Of a stretch of DNA of 64,000 nucleotides, positions 34,301 to 49,300 are shown in pieces (positions within the stretch are counted from its first letter, which is position 1; each line of letters begins with the position of its first letter). Both the position numbers and the translations under genes were made by a program. The stretch is from Bradysia coprophila (taxonomy: Eukaryota; Arthropoda; Insecta; Diptera; Sciaridae). A model generated the notes under the pieces. It was given only the letters and a program-made list of their open reading frames with translations, had not been told where the DNA came from and searched no databases. The stretch covers positions 5,518,001-5,582,000 of the forward strand of contig NW_023503374.1 in the NCBI RefSeq assembly GCF_014529535.1, written 5' to 3'.

Positions 34301-37300
34301 ACATTGGGAGTCGAAGATTAAGGAGCTTGAGAAGATGATACGTCAATTGAAGCAGGAAAAGGAGGAACTAAGCAAAGATAAGACTGACACAATCGATAAA
34401 CTCAAACTACAGGACAAAGAATTGAAGGATGCACTTGGTCAACGGAAAATGGCAATGGCTGAGTATGCAGAAGTCACTGATAAACTGTCGGAATTGAGAA
34501 CTCAGAAACAGAAATTATCTCGACAGGTGCGTCGCTTCAGTTTAATTGAGTGATCCGTTGAAATTAAATCTGTTTCTTTACCAGGTGCGAGATAAGGAAG
34601 AGGAACTGGAAACGGCGATGCAGAAAATCGACAGCCTTCGGAACGACATTAGAAAAGCTGATAAAAATCGTCGAGAATACGAATCACGGATCGATGATGT
34701 AATTGCTGAAGCAACGAAGGTTTGTGTTTAGCTGACGACCATGAGAATGTTCAGCTGTTTTTACCAAGCCAAATTCTTTTAAAGGAACGCAAACTCCGAG
34801 AGCGAAGTGAAGAGTATTGTCGACAACTACAAGCTGAAGTTCGAACACGAAGCACGTCCGATTTCGGTTCATCGTCTTCCATATCTGCAGACGCAACACG
34901 AATGGAGGTTGAAAGGCTAGAGGTAAGTTCATATCTCCACGGTGTTTGTTAAGAAAAGCCGGTTACGAAAACTGTGACAATTTTTGCTCAGGTTCAATTC
35001 AGCGAAAAGATCAACCAGCAGCAATCCCGATTCAACGTTGAATTGTCCTCCTTACGAGAACAGTTGCAAGAAGCTGAGACGCATCGTGATATTTTGCAGA
35101 GAGAGGTAATTCGTCTCCGGTGAATGCAAACAAGTTTCGCTCACCAAAGCATCTCCCTTTTACAGCTCCAACAAGTTCGAGATAAAATTGACTCGACACG
35201 CTTGGAATCACTAACGGACTCCGAAGAAACAATTGCCGAATTGAGAAAGCGTCACGATCGCGAGAAGAAGATCCTTTTGGACGATAATCGAAAGCTCATA
35301 TCTGAATTGGAAATGCTCGGTGAAAATACGCGACGGTTTCAGGCCGAAAGAATGCAAATGGACAACGATTATGAGGAGCTACGAAGCAAGCGGCAGGCGA
35401 TTAGCCAATGGGAACGTCAAATATCCGAAATAATCCAGTGGGTCTCGGACGAGAAGGATGCTCGTAGTTATTTGCAGGCATTGGCTACGAAAATGACTGA
35501 AGAACTGGACTATTTGAAGCATACAGGTAATGTAAAATTGGAAGTTCGTAAAAATCGTATCTTGCACGGAAATGTACACTTCCCCCACAGGTTCAATGAA
35601 TCAAAACACAAACGATAAGAACTGGCGCAATCGCCGATCGCAAAAACTCGATAAAATGGAGTTGCTGAATCTACAAAGTTCGCTGCAAAGTGAAATTCAG
35701 GCCAAGGCGGCCATTTCGGAGGAGCTTAGCCGAACCAGGGCTGAACTGATTGCTGCCCAAAAGTAATTTCCTAATTTTCAACCCACCGATCAATCGATGT
35801 TCAGTGCTAAACAAAAATGTTTTTTCTTTGTAAACGCAGAGATCTGCGAGAGACCAGACAGCGATACGATTCGGTTGGCAGTGATATGAAACGAAAGGAA
35901 ATGCAAATACGCGAACTGCAACAACGTTTGGAGAATGGTGAAGGCTGTAAGTCAAATTTATGTTCTATTCGTCTGTCAATATTCAAAATTATGATTTTCG
36001 TTCTATACAATATTTGTGGCGGTGGTGGTGGTGGTTTATTTTGAGAATTATTTATACTTAACGGGTTTATGCGACCGTGGGTTACACTATTATACATAAA
36101 TGTTGAATGTCGTCGTTTGTAAATGGTTTATTGGCCTCAAATGAATTTTAGTTGGAAAAACAGAAAGAAAAATTATTGTGGACGGCCTTCTGCTAAAACT
36201 CTCTTTTTTGGAAAGTTTTTTTTTCGAAAATGATTTGATTGAAATATATTGGTTTTAAAGATTGAGACAGTCTTTAGTAACTGACTGCACTACCTCAACT
36301 TTAACTACAGGGCGCTTTAGGCTTAACTGCTGTAATTTTAACAACACTCGAAAATTACGCTGTTGAAGAACCTCAATGACAAAAATGTTAACAATCTGTC
36401 CAACTACTAGCAAATTCTAGTAGTAGTATAATTGGGCTATTTGCAAACATCTTTGGTAACCACAGGCTACCATATGTAGCATAACGTAACAGGAACTCCC
36501 ATCCTGATTTAGCCCTGAGTCTCTTCTTGCTTGTAGTTAGCATTAAATGCTTCCAACTAATAATACGTGATGTCTGCATAAGAATACGATTTGCTTTGCA
36601 GTCACTTCATAGCAATGTCAAAAAAAAAACGATTTTTGTTCAGAAAAATCATCAAAAAAACGGAAAAAAAAATCGCCTAAATATAGGCTAAAAATTTGCG
36701 AATGGTACATTACTCATAATATTTCTTACTTGGTTCAATGTCCTGAACGATCGTCATACTCTTTTCGAACCTTCAACTGAAATGATCTAATTTCATAAAA
36801 ACAGAAGGTTGATTCCTCACCATGTATTTTCAGATCCTAAATTTATTTTAAAAATTTAGACGATATCTTCAACAGATTTTTAAGAGGCACCGGTACTTAG
36901 TTAAAATTGTAGCCTACATTTGTGTGCCTCATATTTCATTTTTAATGATATCTTTACATCAGAATCCTTTTTCAAAAATGTGCGACCGCAATTCCGACGA
37001 CGAAGATGTTAGCTTTAAATAAAAATTAGTTTTGCTTCTAATCGTTTGACCAGCTCTGAGAAAAGTGAGCAGTTTAACGAAATTTTCATAAACTGCTCAC
37101 GTTTTTCAGAGCCGGTCAAACTGCTACAACCAAATATATTTTCTGTTGAAAGCTACCACATTCGTGGTCGGAATTGCGGTCGTACATTTTTCAAAAAGGA
37201 TTCTGATGGAAAGATATCATCAAAAGTAAACTAAAATCCAGTATTTAAAAATCGCCCTAATGTACGCTTTTCAGCAAAGCACCGATGCCTCTTAATTATT

Positions 37301-40300
37301 GTCGTTGTAAACGTGAACTATGAGGTCACTTCATACAAACATGTGCAGTTAGTTTCTAGTTAGTATGGGCCATAAGTGCAGATGTCGAGGGAGAAATCAC
37401 TTGCCAAAAGGGTGGCAAATAAATTTCTAATTCCTTTCAATTCCGTTTGATTACCTCAGTTACCGGAGCAACTCGTCTAATTGCCTGATTCGCTCTATTT
37501 CCTTTCAATTTCTTTTCAATTTCTATTGGTATTTCCTGCCAATTTCATTCAATCCCATTAATTCCTTTCAATTCTTTGTAATTCTACTTCATTTCAATTT
37601 CGTTCTATTCCTGTTAATTTCTTTCAATTCCTGTCAATTCCATTTAATTACCGGACTCTACTGTCAAGAATTCTACTCACTTTAGTTGGGGATGCTGTCC
37701 CCTGAACTTAAATAAAATCAGTTTGAACAAGAAGTTCAGAGGATAGCATCCCCAACTAAAGTGGTTTCAATTGTAGTGAGTAGAATTCTTGACAATGTAA
37801 TCAATTACCCGAGTGGTTTCCCCCCAGCAGATGTATTTAGTGGGCCAATCTTAATTGTAAAATTTTCTCAACTCACTCAGCGATAAAAAGTATTGGGATA
37901 AACGTTGTATGAAACTCGGTGACAAATGATTTTTTAGACACCTGATGTGTATCTTGGGCCTAAAAACGTTTTTATAACTCGGTGGTATTATCAACTATTA
38001 CATTAGGTATAAAAGGTTGAAGATCCGAGTTTACCTGTGACTTTTGTTATCAATGGTTCAATGGAATCAAGAGACTTTTCATTTTTATACCGAGTTACGC
38101 ACGCAACTTTACACACGAAGTACAAAACAAGAAATACCTACTCTTAGCACTAGGGTTGATGAAAATCCATTTTACCACATTAGGAGAAGCCTGAAGAAGC
38201 TCCGACGATGTTTTCAATTCATTAGGTCAAACGTTATCGATGGTCGGCATCATTTTCACTTTCTAAATCTAAAAAAGAAATTCAATTGTTCCACAACTGA
38301 ATTAACTGCTCAGTCCTACATTACCGCGGTTCGGTTAGAGCTGTTCATTAACTTTACACTAAACAAATCCATCTAAAGTATAATGCAGTAAGATAAAATG
38401 GTTTGGCTGATTAACAGCGGACAAACAAGATGGAATAGAAGGCAGCAGGGATCTTTACAATCCATTTTTTTTTCGACTTCGGTACCTTAAGCACCGCAGA
38501 TTGAAAAAAAAGTTGTTAAATAGATCTTGTTGGATTTCGTCGATTAGTAATCGATTGAACAAGCTAAGAATTCACTTACTACACAAAGATTAATAGCTGA
38601 ATTCGCTGTATCAGGAAAGGAAACTCGTCTGAAGTGGTTCTTCAATCAAAATGCGATCGAAGAATAGGTTTTGTAACCTGCTGTTTGTCGATCTTCTTTT
38701 ATCTTTCTCTAGATATCTGTAAGTCAATAAAAGAACAAACATGTTGCACAACACTATGCGCCAAGGTGTTAGTTCCATTATCACAGCTCTGATTAAATCC
38801 ATAGAAATGAATTTACATCATAAAACATGTCACAATACAACTCATGCATAATATTACGATTGTTTTATCCAAACATGTAAACACAATGCTCCACATTCGA
38901 GACGTGAACAATATTGTCTCGTCTCACCAGAAAGTGATTTTAAATGATAAAAAATCTTCCCATATCTTTAATGTGCATTACGTTACAGCCGAAGAAATTT
39001 AGTTTTCGGGTTTTCCAAAGGTATTAATCTTATTTAACCCACACTTTATCCCACAACATTGGAATCCACAAATTTAAATTTAGTTAACTCAGCGGTCGCA
39101 ATGACGGCGCTACAGTCACGATTTCAAAATGTGATATAGGGTGGATAAACTAAATTTTGGTTTTGGTTACATTTTCTCTTGGTTTTTAATTATTATATTA
39201 GGCTTCTAAATTAAGAGTACCTTTATGCAATATAAACCGTTTGAGTTTGAAAAAAGATGTTTTGTATCAGTGAACGATATAGGAAAGCGTTCAGTACGTC
39301 TCAACATACAAAAGAACGTAAAATATAATTGTACATTTAGCCACCCTACGTCCGTCATCGCTTCTATTGTCTTCAAAAACATATTGTGTGCTTGTCATGA
39401 TATGTATCAGACGTTTGTTTATTTATGTGTCTCATCTAAAATGCTGGCCAGCAAAATTTTGATCATTAAATTCAACGGCAAAATTGATCTAAATGTTAAA
39501 ATAATTGTGAATAATAGTGAAGTTAATGTGGTTTTGTTTTCTCTTCATAAAGGAATTTGCATCAGTTCGATGTAAAGTGCGGAGCACCATTAGAAAAAAA
39601 AACTTGTCGCTGAAGAATGATCAAAAAGTTGCTGGACGCAGTAGCTACAATTAATGCTTTGCAGGATATAGAATCAAAATTAGAGAAACACCAAGAGCCG
39701 TCCATTTGAAATCTTCACAATCATCATTTCAACTAAAGGCTTTTTTTTAAACGAAACGCAGATTCGGAACATTATTTTCGCCAAATTACAATTTGGCATA
39801 GGAAATAAATTCAACTCTTTGTATAAGTGAAGCTCATGATTGAGCTCAATCATGAAAACAGAATCTGGTCAGGAATAAGATAAGAATATGAATATATGAC
39901 GAACTTCAAAGTTCCTGATTTATAATCCTGAGATGCCTGCTCATGCAATTATGCGATTTACGATTTCCAAAGAATTTTAATATCAACTTTTAGACAAAAT
40001 AACAATTTCCAAGTCTGTTTTCTATTTGATTTATTTGATGTATTTCCGACCTCGTTCTAGGGTAATAAAATTTTCTGTGGATTATTTGTAACTTCATGAA
40101 AATATTAAGATGGAAAACCTCAGAAACATTCACATAAAAATTATGCTTTCCTAACTAATGTTGAAATAGCCTTTTTGCACTCATTAGGAACTTAGGAAAA
40201 TAACTACTGGGCAGTCGAGACGGTTTACTTGTAGTCCGAAATTATATTTTGGCTTCGTAGAACACAGATAAACACAAGCGAGAGGAATTATATGATATGC

Positions 40301-43300
40301 AGTGCATACTGTCCCGTACAATCTTTTTCTAAATAAACGTTATAGTCAAATCGACAATATTGTATTTGTCATATTTTGGAGTTTCTTCACACTTTGGCGA
40401 TTTTTCTTGACAATTCATCATATTTAGTTGATTTGTTAAATCATCAAGAAAAGTCTCAGAAGTGTGAAGAAACGCCATAAAGACAAATTTTCAATTCTCT
40501 ATGATCCTTGGAGTTTCTTTACTCTTTGGCGATATTTCTTGGTTTTTCTTCACATTATGGCGATTTTTCTTGTTGATTTAACAAATCAACCATAATGATG
40601 AATTGCCAAGAAAAATCGATAGAGTGTGAAGAGAAGAAGAGAAAAATCGCCAGAGTGTGAGGAAACGCCAAAGTGTAAAAATACGTTTTTGAAATGTCTC
40701 TACATTATCTTTCGTAAAATGATAGTGTCCTCGGGATCTTTCGTTAAAGTATGAATTCCCTAGGATCGAACAAGATGCCGTTACCTGACGTAAAATAAGA
40801 GTTTCCTTAGGATCAAACCAGGCAGCATTTCGTAACTTTTATAAAAGGATAGATTCACTAGCTTCGAACAAATAACGCCTTTTAGATAAATTTCGTAAAA
40901 GGATAAATTTCCAAGGATTTGTTTAATCACCACGAAGAATCGCCAAAGTGTGAAGAAACGCAACAAAGACAAATTTATCATTCTTTGTTTTTGCCGGCGT
41001 TTCTTCATCCCTTGCCAACTTTTTATTTTTGGCGATTCTTCATGGGAATCATGATTAATGACGGCTACGAGCTTTAGCGAAAACGAATGAGATGTTCCGA
41101 TCCGAATCTGCGAGCGAACTTCCGTTTCGTTAAAAAAAAAACCTTTAGTTGAAATGATGATGATGAAGATTTCAAATGGACGGCTCTTGGTGTTTCTCTA
41201 ATTTTGATTCTATATCCTGCAAAGCTTTAGTTGAAGCTATTGCGTCCAGCAACTTTTTGATCATTCTTCAGCGACAAGTTTTTTTTCTAATGGTGCTCCG
41301 CACTTTACATCGAACTGATGCAAATTCCTTTATGAAGAGAAAACAAAACCACATTAACTTCACTATTATTCACAATTATTTTAACATTTAGATCAATTTT
41401 GCCGTTGAATTTAATGATCAAAATTTTGCTGGCCAGCATTTTAGATGAGACACATAAATAAACAAACGTCTGATACATATCATGACAAGCACACAATATG
41501 TTTTTGAAGACAATAGAAGCGATGACGGACGTAGGGTGGCTAAATGTACAATTATATTTTACGTTCTTTTGTATGTTGAGACGTACTGAACGCTTTCCTA
41601 TATCGTTCACTGATACAAAACATCTTTTTTCAAACTCAAACGGTTTATATTGCATAAATTTACTCTTAATTTAGAAGCCTAATATAACAATTAAAAACCA
41701 AGAGAAAATGTAGCTAAAACCAAAATTTAATTAGCCACCCTATATCACATTTTGAAATCGTGACTGCAGCGCCGTCATTGTGACCGTTGTGTTAACTAAA
41801 TTTAAATTTGTGGATTCCATTGTTGTGGGATAAAGTGTGGGTTAAATAAGATTAATACCTTTGGAAAACCCGAAATCTAAATTTCCTCGACTGTAGCCGA
41901 TAAAGCAAAAAAAATGTTTTTTTTATTATTTTGTTAATATTGTAGTTCAGACGACAACAAATATGAACAATACGGCGAAGCATTGCGTCCAATTAAATGC
42001 AAATCATAGCGTTAACGATTCGGATGATATTGATAGTGAAAAGTCAATCGGTCTGTGCGAATTAAGCGATTTCGATGCGAATACATTCGATGAGAAAAGT
42101 TACATCAAACGTATTCTGGAGAATCAAATTTGTGATATGGAAAACAACAACAGCGAACTATCCGATTACGAACGAGCCGTGTTAAATAAATATATGAATG
42201 ATGTAGACACTGATAGTGATGTGTGCGAATCGCACAGCATAACTCAAACATTTCCGCTACAGCAATTGAACGATTCTCTAACAACATTTCCAACCAAAGA
42301 CGAAGAAATGATTGCGCGAACTTCATCTGCCACTGATCGGTCGACGGATCGGTCAGTGGCTGGTGGACCGGATAAAGTACATTCGGCTGACAAACCATCA
42401 ATATTGAATCAAACGCAAGTAGTTAACAATAAACGAAACAATGTTAGAAATAATAGAACTGCTAGAAGTGTGCTTCGCAGACAATTTTCGATATGGGTGG
42501 GTGTTACATCATGTCTGTGGGGTTTGTTGTTATATCTCGATAAAACATATTTTTGAGTCGTGTTTTATTGTTTCATTTATTGAATTTTTGTTGAGTTTAA
42601 TTCGTTTTTTTATTATAAAAACAATTTTTTTTGTTGTCTTGAAATGTTTTTTGTTATTATATCCGACTATGGTTTGATTTTAATTCAAAGTTCAAATTTT
42701 ATGGTTCGTTATTTTATATATTATTATACGTTCACAATTCATCTGTGTTATGTTATATCATATTTAAATTTAATACAAACTACGCCCCTTAGTCCCCATA
42801 CATTTCCCCCTTTATGTTATCAACATACCCAGATCAAATCCCACTTAAAACCTCTACAAGGTTACTCTCCTTCATTTAATAGTCACAATAATTTTACTAT
42901 GAAAAACATCAGTTGGTTGAATACGTACGTTCTGAGATGTATTTTTGAGTTAAAACACATTTACGATGTCGTCGGCTCTTTTTTTTTCAAAATTCTTTGG
43001 TACCACATTTCGCAAGATGTAACATTCGCTTGCTTGAATTTACTACAATACTGATTTTGTGACACTGCTTGCGCAGCGTAAGAACTTTTAGGCGATACTT
43101 GTAACTCATATTCGATATAAGATTAACAAACCAATCAGATTAACAGAACCGATGATGCAAAATTTAACCTAAATATTTGGATCACCGTCAGGTAGAAATT
43201 GTTTTGGTTTTCATCGAAGTAGAATGCTTAGGGAATTTATTGTTGCGTTCGAATTAGGATACCTCGGATATCAGACTACAAAAAATTCATCATTCATCAT

Positions 43301-46300
43301 GTCTATTAGGGGGGAACGTTCTTTACCAGTTGCTCTTATCATTCATTTTTCTTGCTGTTTTAAATACACTTTATTAGGTTTTCTTGATATGACCAAAGAC
43401 ATATTCGACGTTTTCAAATCAGAACTTTTCTATTTGTAAGCGAATGAACGAATTATAGCCGACTGAACAGTGCTCACAGTAAAATATGTCGTCTTCCGTT
43501 TTACTAAAAGCATTTAAGAAAGGAAAGCATATCGCATAATCATTAAATCTGCTACCTTTTGTTCAACATATATCCAAGTGTTTGATGCATATTCTATTAC
43601 TTCATTTGTATGAACGCATTTTACCTTATAACCATACCTTATAACCAGAATACCGGACCCAGTTCTTCGCTTACTTTTATAGTCGTAGTCGGAAACAGAT
43701 GACAAATAACTGTTTTTAAAAGTTCAAAACCTGTTCATCTGTTGATTTTTGGGATGATGCAGGCTAAAATCTTTATACGTTTTTTGTGAGTGCGACCAGC
43801 GTTTCATTCGACGTCGTATATTTTTGAAGTCACATTACTTTAACAACACGAAAATCAGTTACTTTAAACATGTTTTGCTTGTCATGTTGTTTCGGCAAGT
43901 GTGAGGGTTGCGGAAGGAGCCGAAGGCGCCTGCAGTATTCATACAAGCCAAACCAATAATTTACAAGCATTTACAAGTCATTTTACATGCTAACGGGCGG
44001 TAGGTGCATTTTCGCTGTCAGAAAGAGTGACGTAAAGTGTACTTTACCGCCCGCTAACATATTTAAATGCATTGATAGGACACAAATCGCGCTAGAGCTT
44101 TCGATTATTATCAGAATGTTACATCTTGTTACTGGTACAATAATTTTTTTTCTTTTGATTTTCTTTATTAACAAAATTTCGTGTTGTTTCTATATTAGTG
44201 ATGCTATGACATTCATTTGGATTATGTTGTGATTGTGTTGTCAATTTTTGATATTCCAAAATGAAAGACTAATGTTTTCGTGTCTGTTATGCGTAAAAAA
44301 ATCGTCCAAAACGAAACGATTTAAATTTTCAATAGAAGAGAATTTAAACGTTTGCTTTTAGCGCATTTTTTCCTTTTTTTGGATCAATCAGTTCGTGGTT
44401 CGTGTTATTTTTTGTGAGTTTATCTCTTTATTACGTTTTGTTGTGCTGTTGCAAAAAAAAAAACCGATTATTATGTTGTTCACCAATTGGAACGTTGAAC
44501 GTGATACGATGTCTTTTATTTTGCAGATGACATTACAATGATCACAAATATGAAAAAACCAAAATTACAATTTAATAGCGATGTTAGCGCGAAATCAAAA
44601 AATCGATCGACACAAACAACATCAAAGGATTTCATAGCAGGTCAATCGTTTTCGACATCACACCACCAGTGTGGTTGTGTTCGCGAAAATGGTTGCCGAT
44701 CGCATTCTTGTCAGAAACGATCAAGGTCTAAAAAATCGAAACGCAAAAAGAATTATTGAACCAGCGAGAATCAGTATGTGAATCCGGTCTCAGAATATTT
44801 TATTCCCATTTTGAGGGTTTTTTTGTGGCTATTTTAAGATCGCAAAAATTTATTTGAGAAAAGCAAATTGTATCTCTCTTTCTATGCAAAACATTTTTTT
44901 TTTCGTTTTTTTATTTATTTTTGAAATGCATTTATTTACATGCATCGTCATCAATCATCTCAGTTGTTTTTTTCTTCTCTTCTTTTCGGCCGATTATGGT
45001 TTTTAATTGATTTGTTTTTGATTCGGGTTTTAATTGCGACTACATCATTATTGTCGGATGAAAATTGAAACCAAAACAAAGTTATTAATCCGAAGGTCAA
45101 TCACGGAAGAACAATGTTTATTATTTGCCTACAAAGTGGATGGGTACTTGCATTTCTCAAAATTAAATTTACTCTTCTTGAATTTACGTGTTTTTATTTT
45201 AGTTAGTTTGTTATTTAATTTGTAAAAAGAAAGAAAAAGAAAACAGAAACTTAAGAAAAATACACCACACATTGTTATTGTTTTTGTATATTTTTTTCTA
45301 AGTTTATTCTATTAAAGCTCTAATTTATTTTACCTTTTTTATGTTTCCATTTTTTATTGATTCTTGCATTTACACAGGATTTTTGTTCGTTAACTTATAA
45401 GTCGACTTTTCCATGTATATTGTACCTAGGGAGTTATTTTCGGGGTGTCGAACTTATAATTTGAAGTCATTATCTATCTCTTTACTATCAGCGTAATATG
45501 GGCCTATTCTTGTAAAAATACATTTTCCTATATTTGCTGGCGAAATTTTATCAAAATCAGGTAGCAACTATTTCCAAAAAAAGGTCCAGACTCTTAAAAT
45601 CCATTAATATTGCGTAGCAAAGGACAAATTTGTGAAATCGATATCAGAATCTATTTACGCGCAAAGTCAATCAATTTTTTAAACCGAAAATTTGCTTCAG
45701 CTGTTTTACCAGCTGGTCCACTCATACAAACACATTTCTCAAGTACTGGGAAAACTGTTTAAACACGTCTATGTAGTATCTTTGCATGAGTTGGTAAGCT
45801 AGTAAAACAGCTGAAGAAAATTTCGGTTTAAGGTTGGTTCGCCTTACCTGTAAGATTTGTTTATTTTTAAACTTCGGGTTGAACATTTTATCACAATGAG
45901 GTCACAAAGTACTCATGCTTCTAAAGTTGAATGGGAGTGAAACATGTATTTTTAAAATGAACATTCATACTAAAATTCCTCTTTTTTAGGGTGCACGCTT
46001 TATGAATGGCCCCGATCCGTTTAAATTTGAAGTGGGGAAATGATTTATTTTAATTTTGTCACAATTTGATTGTGGGGAAATAATTTTTTAAATTGATGTT
46101 TTAAAGTAACTTCCATAATTTCACACGAATTTTTCCCATCTTTGATTTATATTCAAGAGTTTTCGGGTTGTGATAAAAATAGTATTTTACATGCTACATG
46201 CGTCGAAAACCGTACTTTTCATGTTTCAAGCACGTCATTCGACGCGCTCAGCATGTAAAATCCATTACATAGCTCGGGATAAAAATGAAAAATCTCGTTT

Positions 46301-49300
46301 TCCTGTGTTTATTGACCTCGGCTTCGCCTCGGATCAACTAAATTCACACAGAAACTGTACTTTTTATCATTTGTAATGTAAAATTACATGACTAGGGATA
46401 AAAATATGAAAAGTAGAGTTTTAGTGTGAATTTAGTTGATCCGAGGCGAAGCCGAGGTCAGTAAACACACGAAAACGAGAATTTTCATTTTTATCCCTAT
46501 ATGTAATGGATTTTACATGCTGAGCGCGTCGAAAGACGTGCTTGAAACATGAAAAGTACGATTTTCGACGCATGTGGCATGTAAATAACTATCAAATGAT
46601 AAAGGCTTTCTACCAAATTTTGTATATTTCTTGCACCAAACGATCAAAAATGTTACAGGATTATTTTGCATGCAGTATTATGGATAAAGTCGAGGATAAA
46701 GTATTAAAGATGTTGAATCATTGCCTTAATTTTTTAAAGAATCCTGAAACTGTGAAATCTCTTACACGCATTTTTTGGGAAGGATAACGAATACTGATTT
46801 TTTTTTATGCCAAGGAGCCTCTAACTTTCACTTTTCAAAGAAAAAAGAAACGAATTTTTGACAAAATACTTGCAGCTCGGGCCTTCCGCTCGGACAACAA
46901 TACTTCACAATCGTCAAAAATTACTTTCTACTTGTTATATAAATAAATACTACGACGAACCTTGAAGGTCCTTCAGAATCTTTCCTTATACTCAAAGAAA
47001 CGATATGATATAGGACACGAATGATGATGGGTAGGATTAGGATACCCATCTTAAAAAAAAAAAAGAAAATATTAAAAACAGAAAAAAATCTTCAACATTC
47101 GCATAAAATAGAACATCCACCGGAAAATCCATTGAAACCCTTCGACAAAAACAAAACCTTAAACAGTCCACGAAAATCCTGTCAGTGATATTATGCACCA
47201 AAAACCAAACCAAAAATATTCGACCGACCAAAACGTTCCTATCCACCTTTTTTGTCTTAACTGTCTCAAGGGTTAGTATACACACATTAGATAGAAATTT
47301 ACCATGGTGCCAATATAACTGCCACTAAACATAGTGTCATCGTTAAAATGATTAATGATTTGAAAATGTTTTTTTTTTTATTTTGTCGACCAAATTTTTT
47401 TCTTTTTCAATCAATTAACTAGTATAACAAACTATTGCTAACATATTTTTTTTTTAAATTTTATTCGCTGATTTGTTGTGTTGCCTCGCCGCTGTGTTCC
47501 CGCCCAAAACATACCCCTATTTTGTAAAACGCATCGCACACAATTTTTGACACATATACAAAATTACCATTTAACCGATGTTACTGGACCAATTTTGATA
47601 AATTAACATCCATCGTGCGCTACTACTAAATGCCATATCATTTTGTGTACAAATCGCCACAAAAAAACAAACAAAATCTGTAGTTTTGGAGCGACCATCA
47701 TCACAGATGTCTTATTTAGATCATTTTTTGAAAGAATCTGGTGGTAATTCGATTTCAACGCACAATTCATCGCCTTTAGCTACTGTACTGGTAACTACAT
47801 TTTTGAACATTTTCGCTTGTTTGCTTTTTGTTTTAATTAACGAGACAAAAAATTCGTCCAAATTTTTTTATATTATCAGCCATCATCGAATTCATTATCT
47901 CAACCGTCCCAACACAATACACAGAATCAATCGTCTACCAGTTCGTCTTCCAATAATATACAAACTCAGCAAACTTATAGTACAAATCCGTTTGTACATT
48001 CGCAACAACAATTACATCAACAACACCAGCAACAACAACAGATGATCCACGGATATTCGCTGGAGAGCGAAGATGGAGATATTGAAGATAATCGACAACA
48101 TAGTTTGTCTAGCTCGAAGAGCAATCTCAGCGACAATTCTATTGTAAGTAACCCAAAGACGAGAGAAGAATATCCCTGTCCAACAGTGGTTTTTCCCTCA
48201 ATTTAACATCACTTCCATTGTTTATTCAAGGATCAACCAAGCGTTCACAGTTCAGTATCAGCCATTCAGAAACAAAAGATCCATCAATTCCTTGTACGAA
48301 CATTTAGCAGTCCAACGAAATGTAATCACTGCACATCCTTGATGGTAAATTGATGGAAATTAAATTCAACTGAATGGGACATGCATACTGATCGAACCGT
48401 TTTTAGGTTGGCCTTACTCGTCAGGGAGTTGTTTGTGAATTGTGTGGATTTGCGTGTCACACGATCTGTTGTCAAAAAGTACCCACACTGTGCCCTGTAC
48501 CATCTGATCAGACTAAACGACCTCTCGGCATTGATCCGACTAGGGGAATCGGTACAGCTTACGAAGGTTATGTGAAGGTACGTTGTATTACGGTTCCTAT
48601 CGTTCAGAAAATGGTCGACCAAGATCTGAATTTGCTAATTTTCCTTTTAAATTCTCTTAGGTCCCCAAAATGGGAGCTGTGAAACGAGGTTGGGTTCGTC
48701 AATTTGTCGTGGTTTGTGATTTTAAACTGTTCCTGTACGATATTACTGCTGATAGAAGTGCGTTGCCTAGTGTTCACGTATCACAGGTATGACTAGCGTT
48801 TCGGATTTGGTTTTTTTTTTTAAATAATTTTTTGAATTCCGATTTTTTCGAAAAGGTGTTGGACATGCGTGATCCCGAATTCGCAGTAACTGGCGTCAGA
48901 GAAAGTGACGTTATTCATGCAGCTAAGAAAGATGTTCCTTGTATATTCCGGGTACGATAGATAGGTTCACCATCAGCCGAATAGATTTCAATTTTTAGCT
49001 AAATTTCAGATAACTACGTCGTTAATCGATGGTGGACCATCATCGCACACATTGATGCTAGCTGATACCGAGTCGGAAAAGGCGAAATGGGTGGTAGCCT
49101 TAAGTGAACTACATCGTATTCTCAAGCGCAATAATTTACCAAACACAGCAATATTTCGTGTCCGTGAAGTGCTCGACAGTTCGTTGACCATTCTGCGTTG
49201 TGCATTGTGTGCCCTGATCATCGATCCCGATCGAATTTTGATGGGCACTGAGGATGGCCTATTTTGCTTAGACTTAGATCAGAGTGAAATGGCTCGCATT

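Larger units (their letters stand above)
38988..41898. mobile_element. 2.9-kb foldback element with about 0.8-kb arms
   Basis: The arms at about 38988-39780 and 41098-41898 are inverted copies. The outer parts have diverged visibly (GGTGGATAAACTAAATTTTG against the complement of a shorter GGTGGCTAATTAAATTTTG). The middle, which includes a 116-codon ORF in each arm, shows no base difference that I can find. The interior (39780-41098) is itself made of smaller inverted repeats with words like CTTTGGCGATTTTTCTTG. No flanking duplication and no transposase signature were found. Confidence 0.85.

Noticed and set aside
42644-43054. 136-codon open frame after the alternative gek exon
   Set aside because: Very T-rich, hydrophobic by composition, no acceptor or domain; more likely 3' UTR or intron sequence.
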